Below are positions 32,366 through 40,498 of a stretch of 50,131 nt of DNA, piece after piece (position 1 is the stretch's first letter; every line of letters starts with the position of its first letter). This DNA is from Bacteroidales bacterium UBA2287 (lineage in GTDB: Bacteria > Bacteroidota > Bacteroidia > Bacteroidales > Tenuifilaceae). The notes beneath the pieces were generated by a model. The model was not told where the DNA came from. It saw nothing but the letters and a program-made list of their open reading frames with translations, and did not search any database. The position numbers were made by a program, and so were the translations under genes. The stretch covers positions 1-50,131 of the forward strand of contig DDWL01000030.1 of assembly GCA_002345675.1 (NCBI GenBank), read 5' to 3'.

Positions 32366-33349
32366 TTACTTGCTCTCAATCTCGGCAACAAGCTTTTTAA
32401 CTTTATTCCAGCGGTCACCATCCATTTTAGGGCCAAGCACTTCGATAACATTGCCCGAAAGGACTGCTCCAATTTGGCCACATTTGTCGAGTGGGAGGTT
32501 TTTAATTAACCCATAAATGAAGCCCGAAGCATAAAGATCGCCAGCACCAGTTGTATCGATACAGTTTACTTTAATTACGCCAACCTTAACCTCTTCCTTC
32601 CCTCGCTTAATTAAGGAACCTTCGGAACCCAATTTAACAACTGCTATATCGACCAAACCACCAATAATGTGCAACGACTCTTCGGGGCTTTTACCTGTAA
32701 AGGCCTTTGCTTCCTCCTCGTTTGCAAAAACTATTGAAACATACTTTTCGATCATTTCATTTAAAAATTCGCGACTAGCCTCAACCACATTATAGCTTGC
32801 CATGTCGAGCGATATTTTTAAGCCCTTGGCATAAGCCATTTCAATGGCCTTACGAATTAGACCTTGGTTTTGCACTAAATAACCCTCGATGTGAAAGTAG
32901 CTGAAACCATCGAACATCTCGGGGCGTATATCATCGGGAGTCATTTCAATGGCTGCGCCAAGGTAAACGGCAAAAGTACGCTCCGAATCGGGAGTAACTA
33001 ATGCTAAAGCCCTACCCGATTCGGCTTTACCTTTAAGCATTATTGGGTTAATTCCATTGTTTTGCTGATCTGTTTCAAATGCATCTCCATAGGGATCGGT
33101 ACCAATTTTTCCGATAAAAGAAGTTTGAATACCAAGGTTTGCCAATCCGTTAATAGTATTGGCAGCGCTTCCCCCTGCAGCTAAGGTTTGGGGAATATCT
33201 CTTGTAAAAGCTAAAGCTTTTTGCATAAAAACCTCGTCGACAAGCTGCATGCTTCCTTTTGGCAATGCCAAATGAGCAAGAACTGATTCGTCGGGGAGGC
33301 TGGTCATAATATCAACAAGGGCATTGCCCAAACCTAAAACCTTTTCCAT
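32366..33349 (-). CDS. Adenosine kinase, PfkB family
   Basis: 327 residues. Phosphorylates adenosine (or a related nucleoside) with ATP. PfkB marks are the Gly-Gly pair in AAGGSAANTINGLANLG (59-70) and DTTGAGDLYASGF with the catalytic base Asp271. The sequence resembles the adenosine-kinase branch of Bacteroidota and eukaryotes rather than ribokinase, but substrate preference cannot be proved by eye. Convergent with the che-sia operon; no purine genes adjoin it. Confidence 0.88.
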   Translation of the reverse strand: MEKVLGLGNALVDIMTSLPDESVLAHLALPKGSMQLVDEVFMQKALAFTRDIPQTLAAGGSAANTINGLANLGIQTSFIGKIGTDPYGDAFETDQQNNGINPIMLKGKAESGRALALVTPDSERTFAVYLGAAIEMTPDDIRPEMFDGFSYFHIEGYLVQNQGLIRKAIEMAYAKGLKISLDMASYNVVEASREFLNEMIEKYVSIVFANEEEAKAFTGKSPEESLHIIGGLVDIAVVKLGSEGSLIKRGKEEVKVGVIKVNCIDTTGAGDLYASGFIYGLIKNLPLDKCGQIGAVLSGNVIEVLGPKMDGDRWNKVKKLVAEIESK

Positions 33350-33430
33350 ATTTTCAGTAATTTGATTGACAAATAAGAGCGAAGTTACTTTGGCGAAAAT
33401 GAATAAAACAGGTTAAAACTACTATAAAAG

Positions 33431-33459
33431 AAAAAGCCCCGATGATTTACCGGGGCTTT
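33431..33459 (-). terminator. Terminator of tRNA-Asn
   Basis: A 9-bp stem, AAAGCCCCG (33433-33441) with CGGGGCTTT (33451-33459), read on the minus strand with a following T-run. It begins two bases after the tRNA 3' end. Confidence 0.88.
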
Positions 33460-33460
33460 G

Positions 33461-33534
33461 CTCCTCTTCTAGGACTTGAACCTAGGACCCCATGATTAAC
33501 AGTCATGTGCTCTAACCAACTGAGCTAAAGAGGA
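33461..33534 (-). tRNA. tRNA-Asn (anticodon GTT)
   Basis: 74 bases fold as a complete cloverleaf: acceptor TCCTCTT with AAGAGGA, D arm AGCTCAGTTGGTTAGAGC, anticodon loop CTGTTAA, T arm CTAGG-TTCAAGT-CCTAG and discriminator G. The 3' CCA is not encoded. No integrase or attachment-site duplication is seen beside it. Confidence 0.97.
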
Positions 33535-33628
33535 GTGTTGGCGATTCTTTCGCGGTGCAAATGTAATATAAATAATCCTTTTTTACCAAATTATTTTTAA
33601 TGTTTTTTTTAAGGAAAGTGCTATGGCA

Positions 33629-34576
33629 CTACGAAACAACTTGATTCTGAGGACAACCATTAATCCAATCTCGTATATTTTTAAGCACAATTTCGGTTCT
33701 TCGGTCAATGGCTTCGGTTGTTGCGTATGCAATATGGGGCAATAAAACAACATTGGGCGCTGAAAGCAACGGGTGATTTGGTTGAATTGGGGGCTCGTAT
33801 TCGTAAATGTCGACCGCTGCGCCACCAATGGAATTACTTTTTAACGCCTGAGCCAATGCTGCATAATCGACAACTGACCCGCGAGCTGTATTTACAAGAA
33901 TTGCATTTGCCTTCATTAGTTCAATTAGTTCGGCATTTACAAGACCTATGGTTTGAGGATTAGAGGGAATATGAAGCGAAATAATATCGGCAGTATTAAA
34001 TAGAGTGTGAAGCGAAACCATTTCGACATTTTTGATTGCTTTTGCTGTTCGACTATGTGCAATAACTTTACAGCCAAAGGCTGAAGCAAGTTCGGCAACT
34101 CGCTGCCCTATTGCCCCTAAGCCAACAATTCCGAAAACCTTTCCATTTAGTTCTCCTCCTAGAAACCCGTTTCGTGTTTTACCACTAATTGTAGCATCAT
34201 GAAGCGGCACAATTCTTCGTAACACATTAATTGACATTGCAATAGCAAGTTCGGCAACTGCACTTGTACTGTAACCTGCCGCATTACATATGGTAATTTT
34301 ACGCAGTTTACAGTAATCGAGGGGTAAATGATCGACCCCAGTGAATGCAACCGAAATCATTTTTAACTTTTTACATAATTCAATTGTGCGGACCTCAACG
34401 GGATAGTTGCTAATTACCGTTATTTCGGCATTGGAAATACGAGTTAGCAATTCCGCTTGACTTTCAATAGGAGAATTAAAGAATTCAACTGCATGTCCAA
34501 GAGCCTTCATTTCGGTTGAAAACCGAAGCTTTTCTTGTTCGCTAATTCCAATAGGTTCGGCAAATACAATGTTCAT
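33629..34576 (-). CDS. D-isomer-specific 2-hydroxyacid dehydrogenase
   Basis: 315 residues. NAD-binding GLGAIG (152-157) in GIVGLGAIGQRVAE, the catalytic Arg232 (NTARGSVVD), an acidic partner in DIYEYEPP (Glu259/Glu261) and His281 (LLPHIAYAT) are all present, so the enzyme should be active. It reduces a 2-keto acid or oxidises a 2-hydroxy acid; the exact substrate (for example glycerate, phosphoglycerate or lactate type) is not evident. The catalytic domain lacks the ACT domain of long phosphoglycerate dehydrogenases. Stands alone downstream of a repeat region. Confidence 0.9.
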   Translation of the reverse strand: MNIVFAEPIGISEQEKLRFSTEMKALGHAVEFFNSPIESQAELLTRISNAEITVISNYPVEVRTIELCKKLKMISVAFTGVDHLPLDYCKLRKITICNAAGYSTSAVAELAIAMSINVLRRIVPLHDATISGKTRNGFLGGELNGKVFGIVGLGAIGQRVAELASAFGCKVIAHSRTAKAIKNVEMVSLHTLFNTADIISLHIPSNPQTIGLVNAELIELMKANAILVNTARGSVVDYAALAQALKSNSIGGAAVDIYEYEPPIQPNHPLLSAPNVVLLPHIAYATTEAIDRRTEIVLKNIRDWINGCPQNQVVS

Positions 34577-34730
34577 ATAATACGACGTAAGTTTAACACA
34601 GAGATTCTATGTTTTGCATTTTACAAAATAAACGTTTTTATAGGATTCGAATTAACTATAATGACGCTAATTTTTATCAAATAGCACAACCTGTCCCGAT
34701 TAAAACGGGTTTGGTTGAACTTTCTAAAAA

Positions 34731-34853
34731 GAAAGATTAACCACAAAGACCACAGAGGAAAAACAAAGAACCACAAAGTTAATATTGTAATATACCGTGC
34801 TTTGTGGTCTTTGAGAAAAACTTTGTGCCCTTTGTGGTTTGGCTTTTAATCTT
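34731..34853. repeat. Inverted ACCACAAAG-type intergenic repeat
   Basis: Multiple ACCACAAAG/AACAAAG units on the left are mirrored by CTTTGTGG/CTTTGTGC units on the right, including outer arms AAAGATTAA and TTAATCTTT-like sequence. This accounts for most of the 358-base gap 34577-34934; a smaller CCCG-ATTAAAA-CGGG hairpin lies just before it. Same family as 37667 and 49990. Confidence 0.7.
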
Positions 34854-34934
34854 TTTAAACAGCCTCATCTATAATGAAATGTATTTGTTCTCACTCTTCA
34901 ATGATATTCCTCATATGGAACTGACGTTCTAAGT

Positions 34935-35459
34935 TTATTTTATGTAGTGAGTAGTAAACCGCCAAGGTTTCGAAGCCCACTCAGCACCTGCATAATCGAC
35001 TCCAATTCGAGGGTTTGTTTCAATTATTGGAGACAATCCAGTTTCTTCGACCCATATTCTTGACGAAGCGGAAAGGTCTTCACCATAAAAAGATTTATCG
35101 ATACCGAGAAGCCGGGTAAGTTTTCCAGGACCATTACAACCCTTTAACCCACGGATTAAAACTGCTTGGGGGTCGTTTTTTTGCCCTGTAACAAAATTTA
35201 GCATCCAGTACATGCCGTATATTAGGTAAACGTAAATATGACCTCCCTCGCCAAACATAACCTCCGTTCTGGGCGTGCGACCTTTGCTTGCATGGCAAGC
35301 CAAATCGTCGGTGCCACGGTAGGCTTCAACCTCGGTAATTATATAACTTTCGACAAAGCCTGTGTTGCCTCGCCGGCAAAGATTTTTCCCAATAAGTTCG
35401 GGAGCAACAATTAGCACGTCGCGAGAAAAGAAATCGGTTCCAATTCGAGCAATAGCCAT
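34935..35459 (-). CDS. 3-methyladenine DNA glycosylase, AAG/MPG family
   Basis: 174 residues, slightly short for the family. It removes alkylated purines in base-excision repair. The motif EVEAYRGTDDLACHA contains the catalytic Glu45; other family blocks are RTEVMFGEGGHIYVYLIYGMYWMLNFV, VLIRGL, GPGKLTRLLGI and the C-terminal PRIGVDYAGAEWASKPWRF. All core blocks are present, so the gene is probably functional. Nineteen bases downstream of the radical SAM gene, possibly co-transcribed. Confidence 0.94.
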   Translation of the reverse strand: MAIARIGTDFFSRDVLIVAPELIGKNLCRRGNTGFVESYIITEVEAYRGTDDLACHASKGRTPRTEVMFGEGGHIYVYLIYGMYWMLNFVTGQKNDPQAVLIRGLKGCNGPGKLTRLLGIDKSFYGEDLSASSRIWVEETGLSPIIETNPRIGVDYAGAEWASKPWRFTTHYIK

Positions 35460-35478
35460 TGAAAATTGACCTTATACT

Positions 35479-36762
35479 TTATAATACTAAATTTCTTGAA
35501 ATAACATCGGCATGGGGATTAAAATAGCCAAAGTAAACATGTGGAAACTTCTCCTTTATTCGCCTCATAACATGCTCAACCCCAAAATGTTTATCGGTTA
35601 CATTGTACTCCATACGGCTAAAGAACCAATCGGGGTCGATATTAAAATTTCGCCACTGAATCATCGACAGTTTAGTGTCGGCAATTAAAGTATTAAGCGC
35701 ATCAATTTCGGGTTCTGTATCGGTTAAGCCAGGCATAACAAAGTAGTTAATGGATGCCCAGCGACCATAACGGCGAGCAATTTTTAACGACTCAACAGCA
35801 TCGGCTCTTGTATAGTTTACAGGGCGAAAATACAGGTTGTACCACTTATCTTGAGCCGAATTCATGCTTACTCGAATGCTGTCAAGCCCTACGCGAAAAA
35901 GATCCTCAACTGCCTTGTGATTACTGCCGTTGGTGTTAAGGTTAATAATTCCCTTGTCGGTTCGTTTTCGAACTTCAACTATAACATCGCGAATAAGTTC
36001 CCACTGCATAAGCGGTTCGCCCTCGCAGCCCTGACCAAAGCTGATTATTGCATTGGGAGCGTTTTGAAGGTGTGGAACAGCAAATTCGATTATTTCGCTT
36101 ACCGAAGGAACAAAAGTTAGCCTATGTTGCGTTGGAGAAATTGGCGATTCCTTTTCGTCCTGCTTTGAAATGCAGCCAATACAGCGAGCGTTACACGATG
36201 GAGAAATTGGAACAGGAGCCTCCCACCTATCCATTACAAAATTACGAGCAGCAGGGCACAAGTAAGTAAATGCACAATTTTGAACAATATGCTCGACCAA
36301 ACGATTTTTTGGGTACTTCTTAAGGATATCCTTTCCCTTTTTAATAATAATTTTCTGATTAAAAAACTGGCAATCCTGTCTCTCGTCGGGGTCGATACGA
36401 ACTGCCGGAACATAAAACTTACCCTTATACCAGCCTACGGCTGTATAGGCATACAGCGGAAGAACAGGTGCATTTGGCTCGTTTCGCCAAGCAGCCAACG
36501 AAAGCTGAGTGTGAGCTGGCGATATAAATGCTGAAACGGCATTTCCCTGCTTACGCTCGACCAGTTCGCCTTTAGCATTATATCCCAAAGCCTTGCGACC
36601 AGGCAACTCAAACAGATCACTTCCCTCGGGGAGAGGAATCATATTATCAATGGAAAGAGGATATACGCTGGTTCCCGAGCGGCCAGCAGCAAACATTCGA
36701 GTATCCTCGAAAATATTTCCACAGCCATCGCTATACACTAAAAGAGGAGATTTATGCTTCAT
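35479..36762 (-). CDS. Radical SAM protein
   Basis: 427 residues. The iron-sulphur motif CNARCIGC uses Cys190, Cys194 and Cys197, following an unusual 185-residue N-terminal region that contains other cysteines (Cys131, Cys163, Cys169). After the cluster come a GEP-like FGQGCEGEPLMQ and LNTNGSN strands typical of the radical SAM barrel. The C-terminal part (NFNIDPDWFF, HVYFGYFNPHAD) is family-specific. Similar proteins are common in Bacteroidota but I cannot name the reaction. It lies between the zinc-ribbon and glycosylase genes on the same strand. Confidence 0.85.
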   Translation of the reverse strand: MKHKSPLLVYSDGCGNIFEDTRMFAAGRSGTSVYPLSIDNMIPLPEGSDLFELPGRKALGYNAKGELVERKQGNAVSAFISPAHTQLSLAAWRNEPNAPVLPLYAYTAVGWYKGKFYVPAVRIDPDERQDCQFFNQKIIIKKGKDILKKYPKNRLVEHIVQNCAFTYLCPAARNFVMDRWEAPVPISPSCNARCIGCISKQDEKESPISPTQHRLTFVPSVSEIIEFAVPHLQNAPNAIISFGQGCEGEPLMQWELIRDVIVEVRKRTDKGIINLNTNGSNHKAVEDLFRVGLDSIRVSMNSAQDKWYNLYFRPVNYTRADAVESLKIARRYGRWASINYFVMPGLTDTEPEIDALNTLIADTKLSMIQWRNFNIDPDWFFSRMEYNVTDKHFGVEHVMRRIKEKFPHVYFGYFNPHADVISRNLVL

Positions 36763-36823
36763 TGCATGTTCGTTTTGTAAACGAACAAAAGTAGCTAAAA
36801 GAGCGGGGATGAGCTAAAATAAA

Positions 36824-37048
36824 TTAGCCAAAGTTGCACCCACAGCAACCACCACCCATTCCGCATGAAGGAGCAACCTGAGATTCTTTGCTGTGCTTTG
36901 GTGCGCTGAACTCGTTGCATTCCTCTCCATTTTTAGGACAAGGAGCAATAAGTTTACTACATGGGCCAAATGCTGGGTCAATCCACTCGACCAGCTTTCC
37001 TTCGGCCTCGAACTTTGTGTTACACGGTTTGCAGTAAAAGGTTGGCAT
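36824..37048 (-). CDS. Small zinc-ribbon protein with Cys-rich tail
   Basis: 74 residues from MPTFYCKPC at 37048; the longer in-frame start at 37084 adds 12 hydrophobic residues not typical of the family. CKPC (6-9) and later CSK/CPK/C cysteines make a zinc-ribbon-like fold. The last residues are SCGMGGGCCGCNFG, a cysteine/glycine tail resembling those on the neighbouring rhodanese and on the ArsM and ArsC of the first ars locus. Function unknown; metal or thiol chemistry likely. Confidence 0.75.
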   Translation of the reverse strand: MPTFYCKPCNTKFEAEGKLVEWIDPAFGPCSKLIAPCPKNGEECNEFSAPKHSKESQVAPSCGMGGGCCGCNFG

Positions 37049-37075
37049 AGTACTTTGGTTTAGCAGTAATAAAAT

Positions 37076-37099
37076 CTCACGCAAAGGCGCAAAGACGCT
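37076..37099. repeat. Single copy of the CACGCAAAGGCGCAAAGACGC repeat type
   Basis: Contains ACGCAAAGGCGCAAAGACG, nearly identical to the repeat flanking the GxxExxY gene at 46145. No inverted partner is nearby here. Confidence 0.65.
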
Positions 37100-37143
37100 A
37101 TATTCTAACTGTTATAAAAGAAACCTGAGTAGTTACATTTATT

Positions 37144-37572
37144 TTAACAGCTTCCGCTATCGCACGAGCAGCCGCAACCGCAGCCACCAGCGTTACCGCT
37201 ACCGTGTTTCTGCATTAATACAGGCAAACCTTCGCGGTACCACTGGGTTATGCCACCGTCGAGATTGTAAACGTTAGTAAATCCCTGAACCATGAAGAGG
37301 TTAACGATTTTAACGCTTCGTATACCATTGGCACAGGCAATTATTAAAGGTTTGTCGTTTGGCAGCTTCGAGTATGTATCGACAATTGTAGATATTGGCA
37401 TGTATTCAACCTGAGTTGAATCGAACTTAATAACATCAAGTTCTTCCTCCTCGCGAATATCGACAATAATTGCATCCTCCTTTTCAATGGCCAAAACGGC
37501 ATTTATAGGAGTTACATGTTTAATTTCGGGCAGGGTAAAAACCTGATTTTCGGCATAAAGACTGTAGTTCAT
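37144..37572 (-). CDS. Rhodanese-domain protein with Cys-rich C-terminus
   Basis: 142 residues, one rhodanese domain. The active-site loop is present with Cys80 (IIACANGIRSVK), and the DIREEEELDVI and NLDGGITQWYREGLPV motifs are family marks, so sulphurtransferase activity is likely. The C-terminus after residue 125 is a glycine/cysteine tail (GCGCGCSCDSGSC). Downstream of a second, defective rhodanese gene and upstream of the zinc-ribbon gene, at the end of the large arsenic locus. A role in handling sulphur or arsenic-thiol species is plausible but unproved. Confidence 0.87.
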   Translation of the reverse strand: MNYSLYAENQVFTLPEIKHVTPINAVLAIEKEDAIIVDIREEEELDVIKFDSTQVEYMPISTIVDTYSKLPNDKPLIIACANGIRSVKIVNLFMVQGFTNVYNLDGGITQWYREGLPVLMQKHGSGNAGGCGCGCSCDSGSC

Positions 37573-37666
37573 AAATCTGTTTTAAAAAGTTGGGCAAATT
37601 TACTTATATGTAATTCAATGTCGTTTATTTAAGAATAATTATCGCAATCATGCAATACCTATTAAA

Positions 37667-37792
37667 AAAAAACCACAAATCCCGATAACTATCGGGACAC
37701 AAAGAGAAAACAAAGAGCCACAAAGAAAAAGTCTTTATATAATCTACTTTGTGAACTTTGAGAAAAACTTCGTGCTCTTTGTGATTAAACTT
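37667..37792. repeat. ACCACAAAG-type repeat interrupted by TCCCGATAACTATCGGGA
   Basis: The 18-bp palindrome at 37680-37697 separates ACCACAAA from CACAAAGAG; left and right CAAAG/CTTTG arms are inverted as at 34731. This accounts for most of the 330-base gap 37573-37902. Confidence 0.7.
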
Positions 37793-37902
37793 CCCTTAGA
37801 TTATAGTTAGTCTCTTTTTATTCTAACTAAAAGACATTGATTGATTGATTTATAATTACTGAAACCAGTAACGCAACCAACAATTCAATGTTCACTATTA
37901 TT

Positions 37903-38321
37903 TCATTTTTTCCTTTTTCCCCAGGTTCGCAGCTGGCACATACAGCCTCCGGTTAAGGTTTCATCGTTATCGATAAGTAAAGGGAAACCATCGCGTTCCC
38001 ATTCGCAAATACCACCAATTAGGTTGGCAACTTGGGTAAAGCCCTTGCCTTTCAGAAACGCAACAATCTCTTTGCTATGAACACCAACAGCGTCGGCAAC
38101 AATAATGGGTTTGTTAGTTGGAAGATGATGATAGAACTCTTCGATTTCGTCGTAAACGCAATGAAGACCTTCGGGCACATCGAAACGTTTGTTGTTGAAA
38201 AGCAAGTCGAGCCTAAGGTCGAGAAGAACTGCCCCTTTACGAAAAGTTCATTCGCCTCGCGAGGCGAAAGGTGAAGAATATTGTCGATTTTGAATCCAAA
38301 GCCAGAAAATAAGCTTTCCAT
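37903..38321 (-). pseudogene. Frameshifted rhodanese-like gene
   Basis: The N-terminus reads in one frame from MESLFSGFGF at 38321 (DNILHLSPREANELFVKG) and the rest in another (LLFNNKRFDVPEG ... NLIGGICEWERDGFPLLI to 37903). Adding one base to the CCCC run at 38232-38235 would restore a continuous product of about 139 residues through VKG-AVLLDLRLDLLFNN. The expected active-site Cys is also missing (VADAVGVHS), so even the restored protein would lack sulphurtransferase activity. The tail carries GGCMC. It could be a true pseudogene or an assembly error in a homopolymer. Five bases after the thioredoxin gene. Confidence 0.82.
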
Positions 38322-38326
38322 ATCGT

Positions 38327-38575
38327 TTATTTTGAACCTGCCTTCTTTATCCAACCCTCAAGAGTCGATTTTGTAGGCATTTTACCCTGCACTTTAACTT
38401 CGCCATCGATAATTAGCCCTGGCGAAAGCCAAACGCCAAAATCGCTAAAGCGATTAACGTTGGTAACCTTTTCGATATTTGACTCAACGCCAAGTTCAGC
38501 AATTACTTCGCGGCAAAGTGCTTCTAACTTTATGCAGTTAGGGCATCCAGGGCCAAGTACTTTTATTTCCACCAT
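38327..38575 (-). CDS. Small thioredoxin-like redox protein, ArsE-type
   Basis: 82 residues. The disulphide motif CPNC (about 11-14) follows the first strand, and LSPGLIIDGEVKVQGKMPT is the cis-Pro half of the small thioredoxin fold. Similar to the thioredoxin at 43409. Such small redox proteins are often encoded in arsenic and organoarsenical loci; it could serve the ACR3/arsC part of the locus. The gap upstream, 38576-38972, separates it from acr3. Confidence 0.87.
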   Translation of the reverse strand: MVEIKVLGPGCPNCIKLEALCREVIAELGVESNIEKVTNVNRFSDFGVWLSPGLIIDGEVKVQGKMPTKSTLEGWIKKAGSK

Positions 38576-38718
38576 AGTTTTAATTAATCTGCTTGTTTAG
38601 TTGTTAATGAACTTTTGCACATTAACGCCCCGTAAGTGGAGAACCAATGCAATTCATCGTTTTTGTTAACTTCAACTTCTAATGCTGGTAAAATTACAAT
38701 TAATTATGCTTAGTTGAT

Positions 38719-38762
38719 GTGTTTCCGTCTCCCTATTCCTATCTCTTCGAATTGGGAAACAC
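38719..38762. repeat. Hairpin in the acr3-thioredoxin spacer
   Basis: GTGTTTCC (38719-38726) is inverted at 38755-38762. This is the main structure seen in the 397-base gap 38576-38972; no ORF or promoter was recognised. Confidence 0.4.
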
Positions 38763-38922
38763 TTGTAATGCAAACCAGCTGGAGTTTTTGGACTACTGCC
38801 ATTAATATTTTAAATACTCCCTGACTAAAAGTAGCCAAATGCACCAGTTGATTAATAGTTTATTGAAATTTAAATGTTAGTTTATAGAAAGATTTTTTGA
38901 TGAAATTTTGATGAAACAAATA

Positions 38923-38952
38923 AACTCCTTCAACACAAAGAAGTAAGGAGTT
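38923..38952 (-). terminator. Hairpin after acr3
   Basis: An 8-bp stem, AACTCCTT (38923-38930) with AAGGAGTT (38945-38952), just downstream of the acr3 stop on the minus strand. The T-tail is imperfect. Confidence 0.55.
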
Positions 38953-38972
38953 GTATAAAAAAGTTGCGTTAT

Positions 38973-40034
38973 TTAGTACCTATTCCTATTGGCAAACCAT
39001 ACCAGCGAAAGCATTACAGGCACTTCAACTAAAACGCCAACAACGGTAACCAAAGCAGCAGGCGACTGCAGTCCAAACAGCGCTATGGCAACCGCTACTG
39101 CTAATTCAAAAAAGTTACTGGCACCAATCATGGCAGCTGGCCCGCATATAGGGTATGACAGTTTTAATAATTTTCTCCCACCATACCAAGCAATAAAAAA
39201 GATAAAGTAGGTTTGAATTACCAATGGAACAGCGGCCAAAAGAATAATTAGCGGATTGTTTACAATGTTTTGACCCTGAAAAGCAAACAGAAAGATAAGC
39301 GTAACTAGCAGCGCAATTATACTTACTGGCTTAAGCTTGGGTAAAAAGATGTTTTTAAACCAATCTTCTCCCTTGCTTCGCAACAATAGTCTTTGGGTAA
39401 TAACCCCTGCAACTAGCGGAACAACAACAAATATAAGCACGCTATATACAAGTGTATCGTAAGGTATTTTAATATCGGTAATGCCCAAAAGCAAACCAAC
39501 AATGGGAACAAAAGCCACAAGGATAATTAGGTCGTTAACCGAAACCTGAACCAGCGTGTAGTTGGGATCGCCATCGGAAAGGTAGCTCCAAACAAATACC
39601 ATGGCGGTACAAGGAGCAGCACCAAGCAGAATAGCGCCAGCAATGTATTCGCCTGCCAAAGCAGGATCGATCCAAGCCTGATAAATCTTTGCGAAGAAAA
39701 TCCACGCAAAAAAAGCCATAGTAAACGGCTTAATTAGCCAGTTAATAACAACGGTCCAAATAACCCCTTTGGGTTTTTTCCCAACCTGCTTAATGCTAGT
39801 GAAATCGATTTGAAGCATCATGGGGTAAATCATTAGCCATATTAATACGGCAACGGGGATGTTTACCTTTGCAATTTCGAGGCTGCTTACAATAGCAATG
39901 CTGTCGCCAGCAAAGTGCCCAATTACTATTCCTATAATTATGCAAAGAGCAACCCATAGGGTTAGATACTTATCGAAAAAGCTAATATTCTTTTTCGATT
40001 TATCAGCAGCTACTACATCTCTTAACTCACTCAT
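38973..40034 (-). CDS. acr3: Arsenite efflux permease, ACR3 family
   Basis: 353 residues from MSELRDVV at 40034; a longer in-frame start at 40085 adds 17 residues and would overlap the broken arsC. About ten membrane segments. Family marks are VLIWLMIYPMMLQIDF, the essential-cysteine motif GAAPCTAMVFVWS (Cys142), LVQVSVNDLIIL and the late GASNFFELAVAVAI. Exports As(III) using the proton gradient. It is downstream of the arsC remnant in the large minus-strand arsenic locus. This is the only inorganic-arsenite exporter in the window, so the arsR-arsC-arsM operon may depend on it. Confidence 0.94.
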   Translation of the reverse strand: MSELRDVVAADKSKKNISFFDKYLTLWVALCIIIGIVIGHFAGDSIAIVSSLEIAKVNIPVAVLIWLMIYPMMLQIDFTSIKQVGKKPKGVIWTVVINWLIKPFTMAFFAWIFFAKIYQAWIDPALAGEYIAGAILLGAAPCTAMVFVWSYLSDGDPNYTLVQVSVNDLIILVAFVPIVGLLLGITDIKIPYDTLVYSVLIFVVVPLVAGVITQRLLLRSKGEDWFKNIFLPKLKPVSIIALLVTLIFLFAFQGQNIVNNPLIILLAAVPLVIQTYFIFFIAWYGGRKLLKLSYPICGPAAMIGASNFFELAVAVAIALFGLQSPAALVTVVGVLVEVPVMLSLVWFANRNRY

Positions 40035-40065
40035 AGTATTTGTTTTAAATTTTGATATGTGGCAA

Positions 40066-40430
40066 CTAAACAGAAATTGTTTCACGATAAAACTTATAGA
40101 ATTGTTCCTTACTTAAATCCCTAACCCTTCGGAACTCGCTCAAAATAAACTCATCGGTTCCTGTTGCATGGCTTGGGTCCTCGAAGCCAATATGCAAGCG
40201 ATGTTTTACCTTTCCAAAAAATGCAGGGCAGGTTTCGTTGGCATCGTCGCAAACGGTGATAACGTAGTCCCACTCCTCGTTAATGTACTGGTCGACCATT
40301 TTGGGGTGTGGTGGCTAATGTCGATACCCACTTCGCTCATCACCTTAATGGCTTTAGGGTTTACCTGCGTAGCAGGTTTGGTTCCTAACGGGACAGTAAT
40401 TTTAAATGCGGTTACCCTACTCAATGGCAA
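40066..40430 (-). pseudogene. arsC: Broken arsenate reductase gene
   Basis: The C-terminal two thirds are recognisable: VNPKAIKVMSEVGIDISHHTPK in one frame, then MVDQYINEEWDYVITVCDDANETCPAFFGK in another, with both redox cysteines. One added base in the TTTT run at 40299-40302 would join them. The N-terminal P-loop (CTGNSC in the intact arsC at 3945) is absent: upstream of VNPKA the sequence becomes a repeat-like hairpin region, and only about 60 bases remain before the terminator of the permease gene. It therefore cannot make an active reductase. It lies between the permease and acr3. Confidence 0.85.
40363..40430. repeat. Repeat-like segment replacing the 5' end of arsC
   Basis: ACCTGC-GTA-GCAGGT (40363-40377), then GGTTCCTAACGGGACAG, resembles a dispersed intergenic repeat type of Bacteroidota. 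It stands where the arsC P-loop should be encoded. The family identification is from memory. Confidence 0.4.
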
Positions 40431-40444
40431 TGCTTATTTGTTTT

Positions 40445-40481
40445 GGCTAAAAAAGGCAGAGGATTTTGCCCCCTGCCTTTT
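40445..40481 (-). terminator. Terminator of the permease gene
   Basis: On the minus strand AAAAGGCAG (40481-40473) pairs with CTGCCTTTT (40459-40451), with further pairing inside, followed by a T-run. It separates the organoarsenical genes from the broken arsC and acr3. Confidence 0.8.
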
Positions 40482-40498
40482 AAAAAATGTGTTCAATA

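Noticed and set aside
33461..33534. tRNA-Asn as an integration site of a mobile island
   Set aside because: No integrase gene and no duplicated tRNA 3' end were found on either side.
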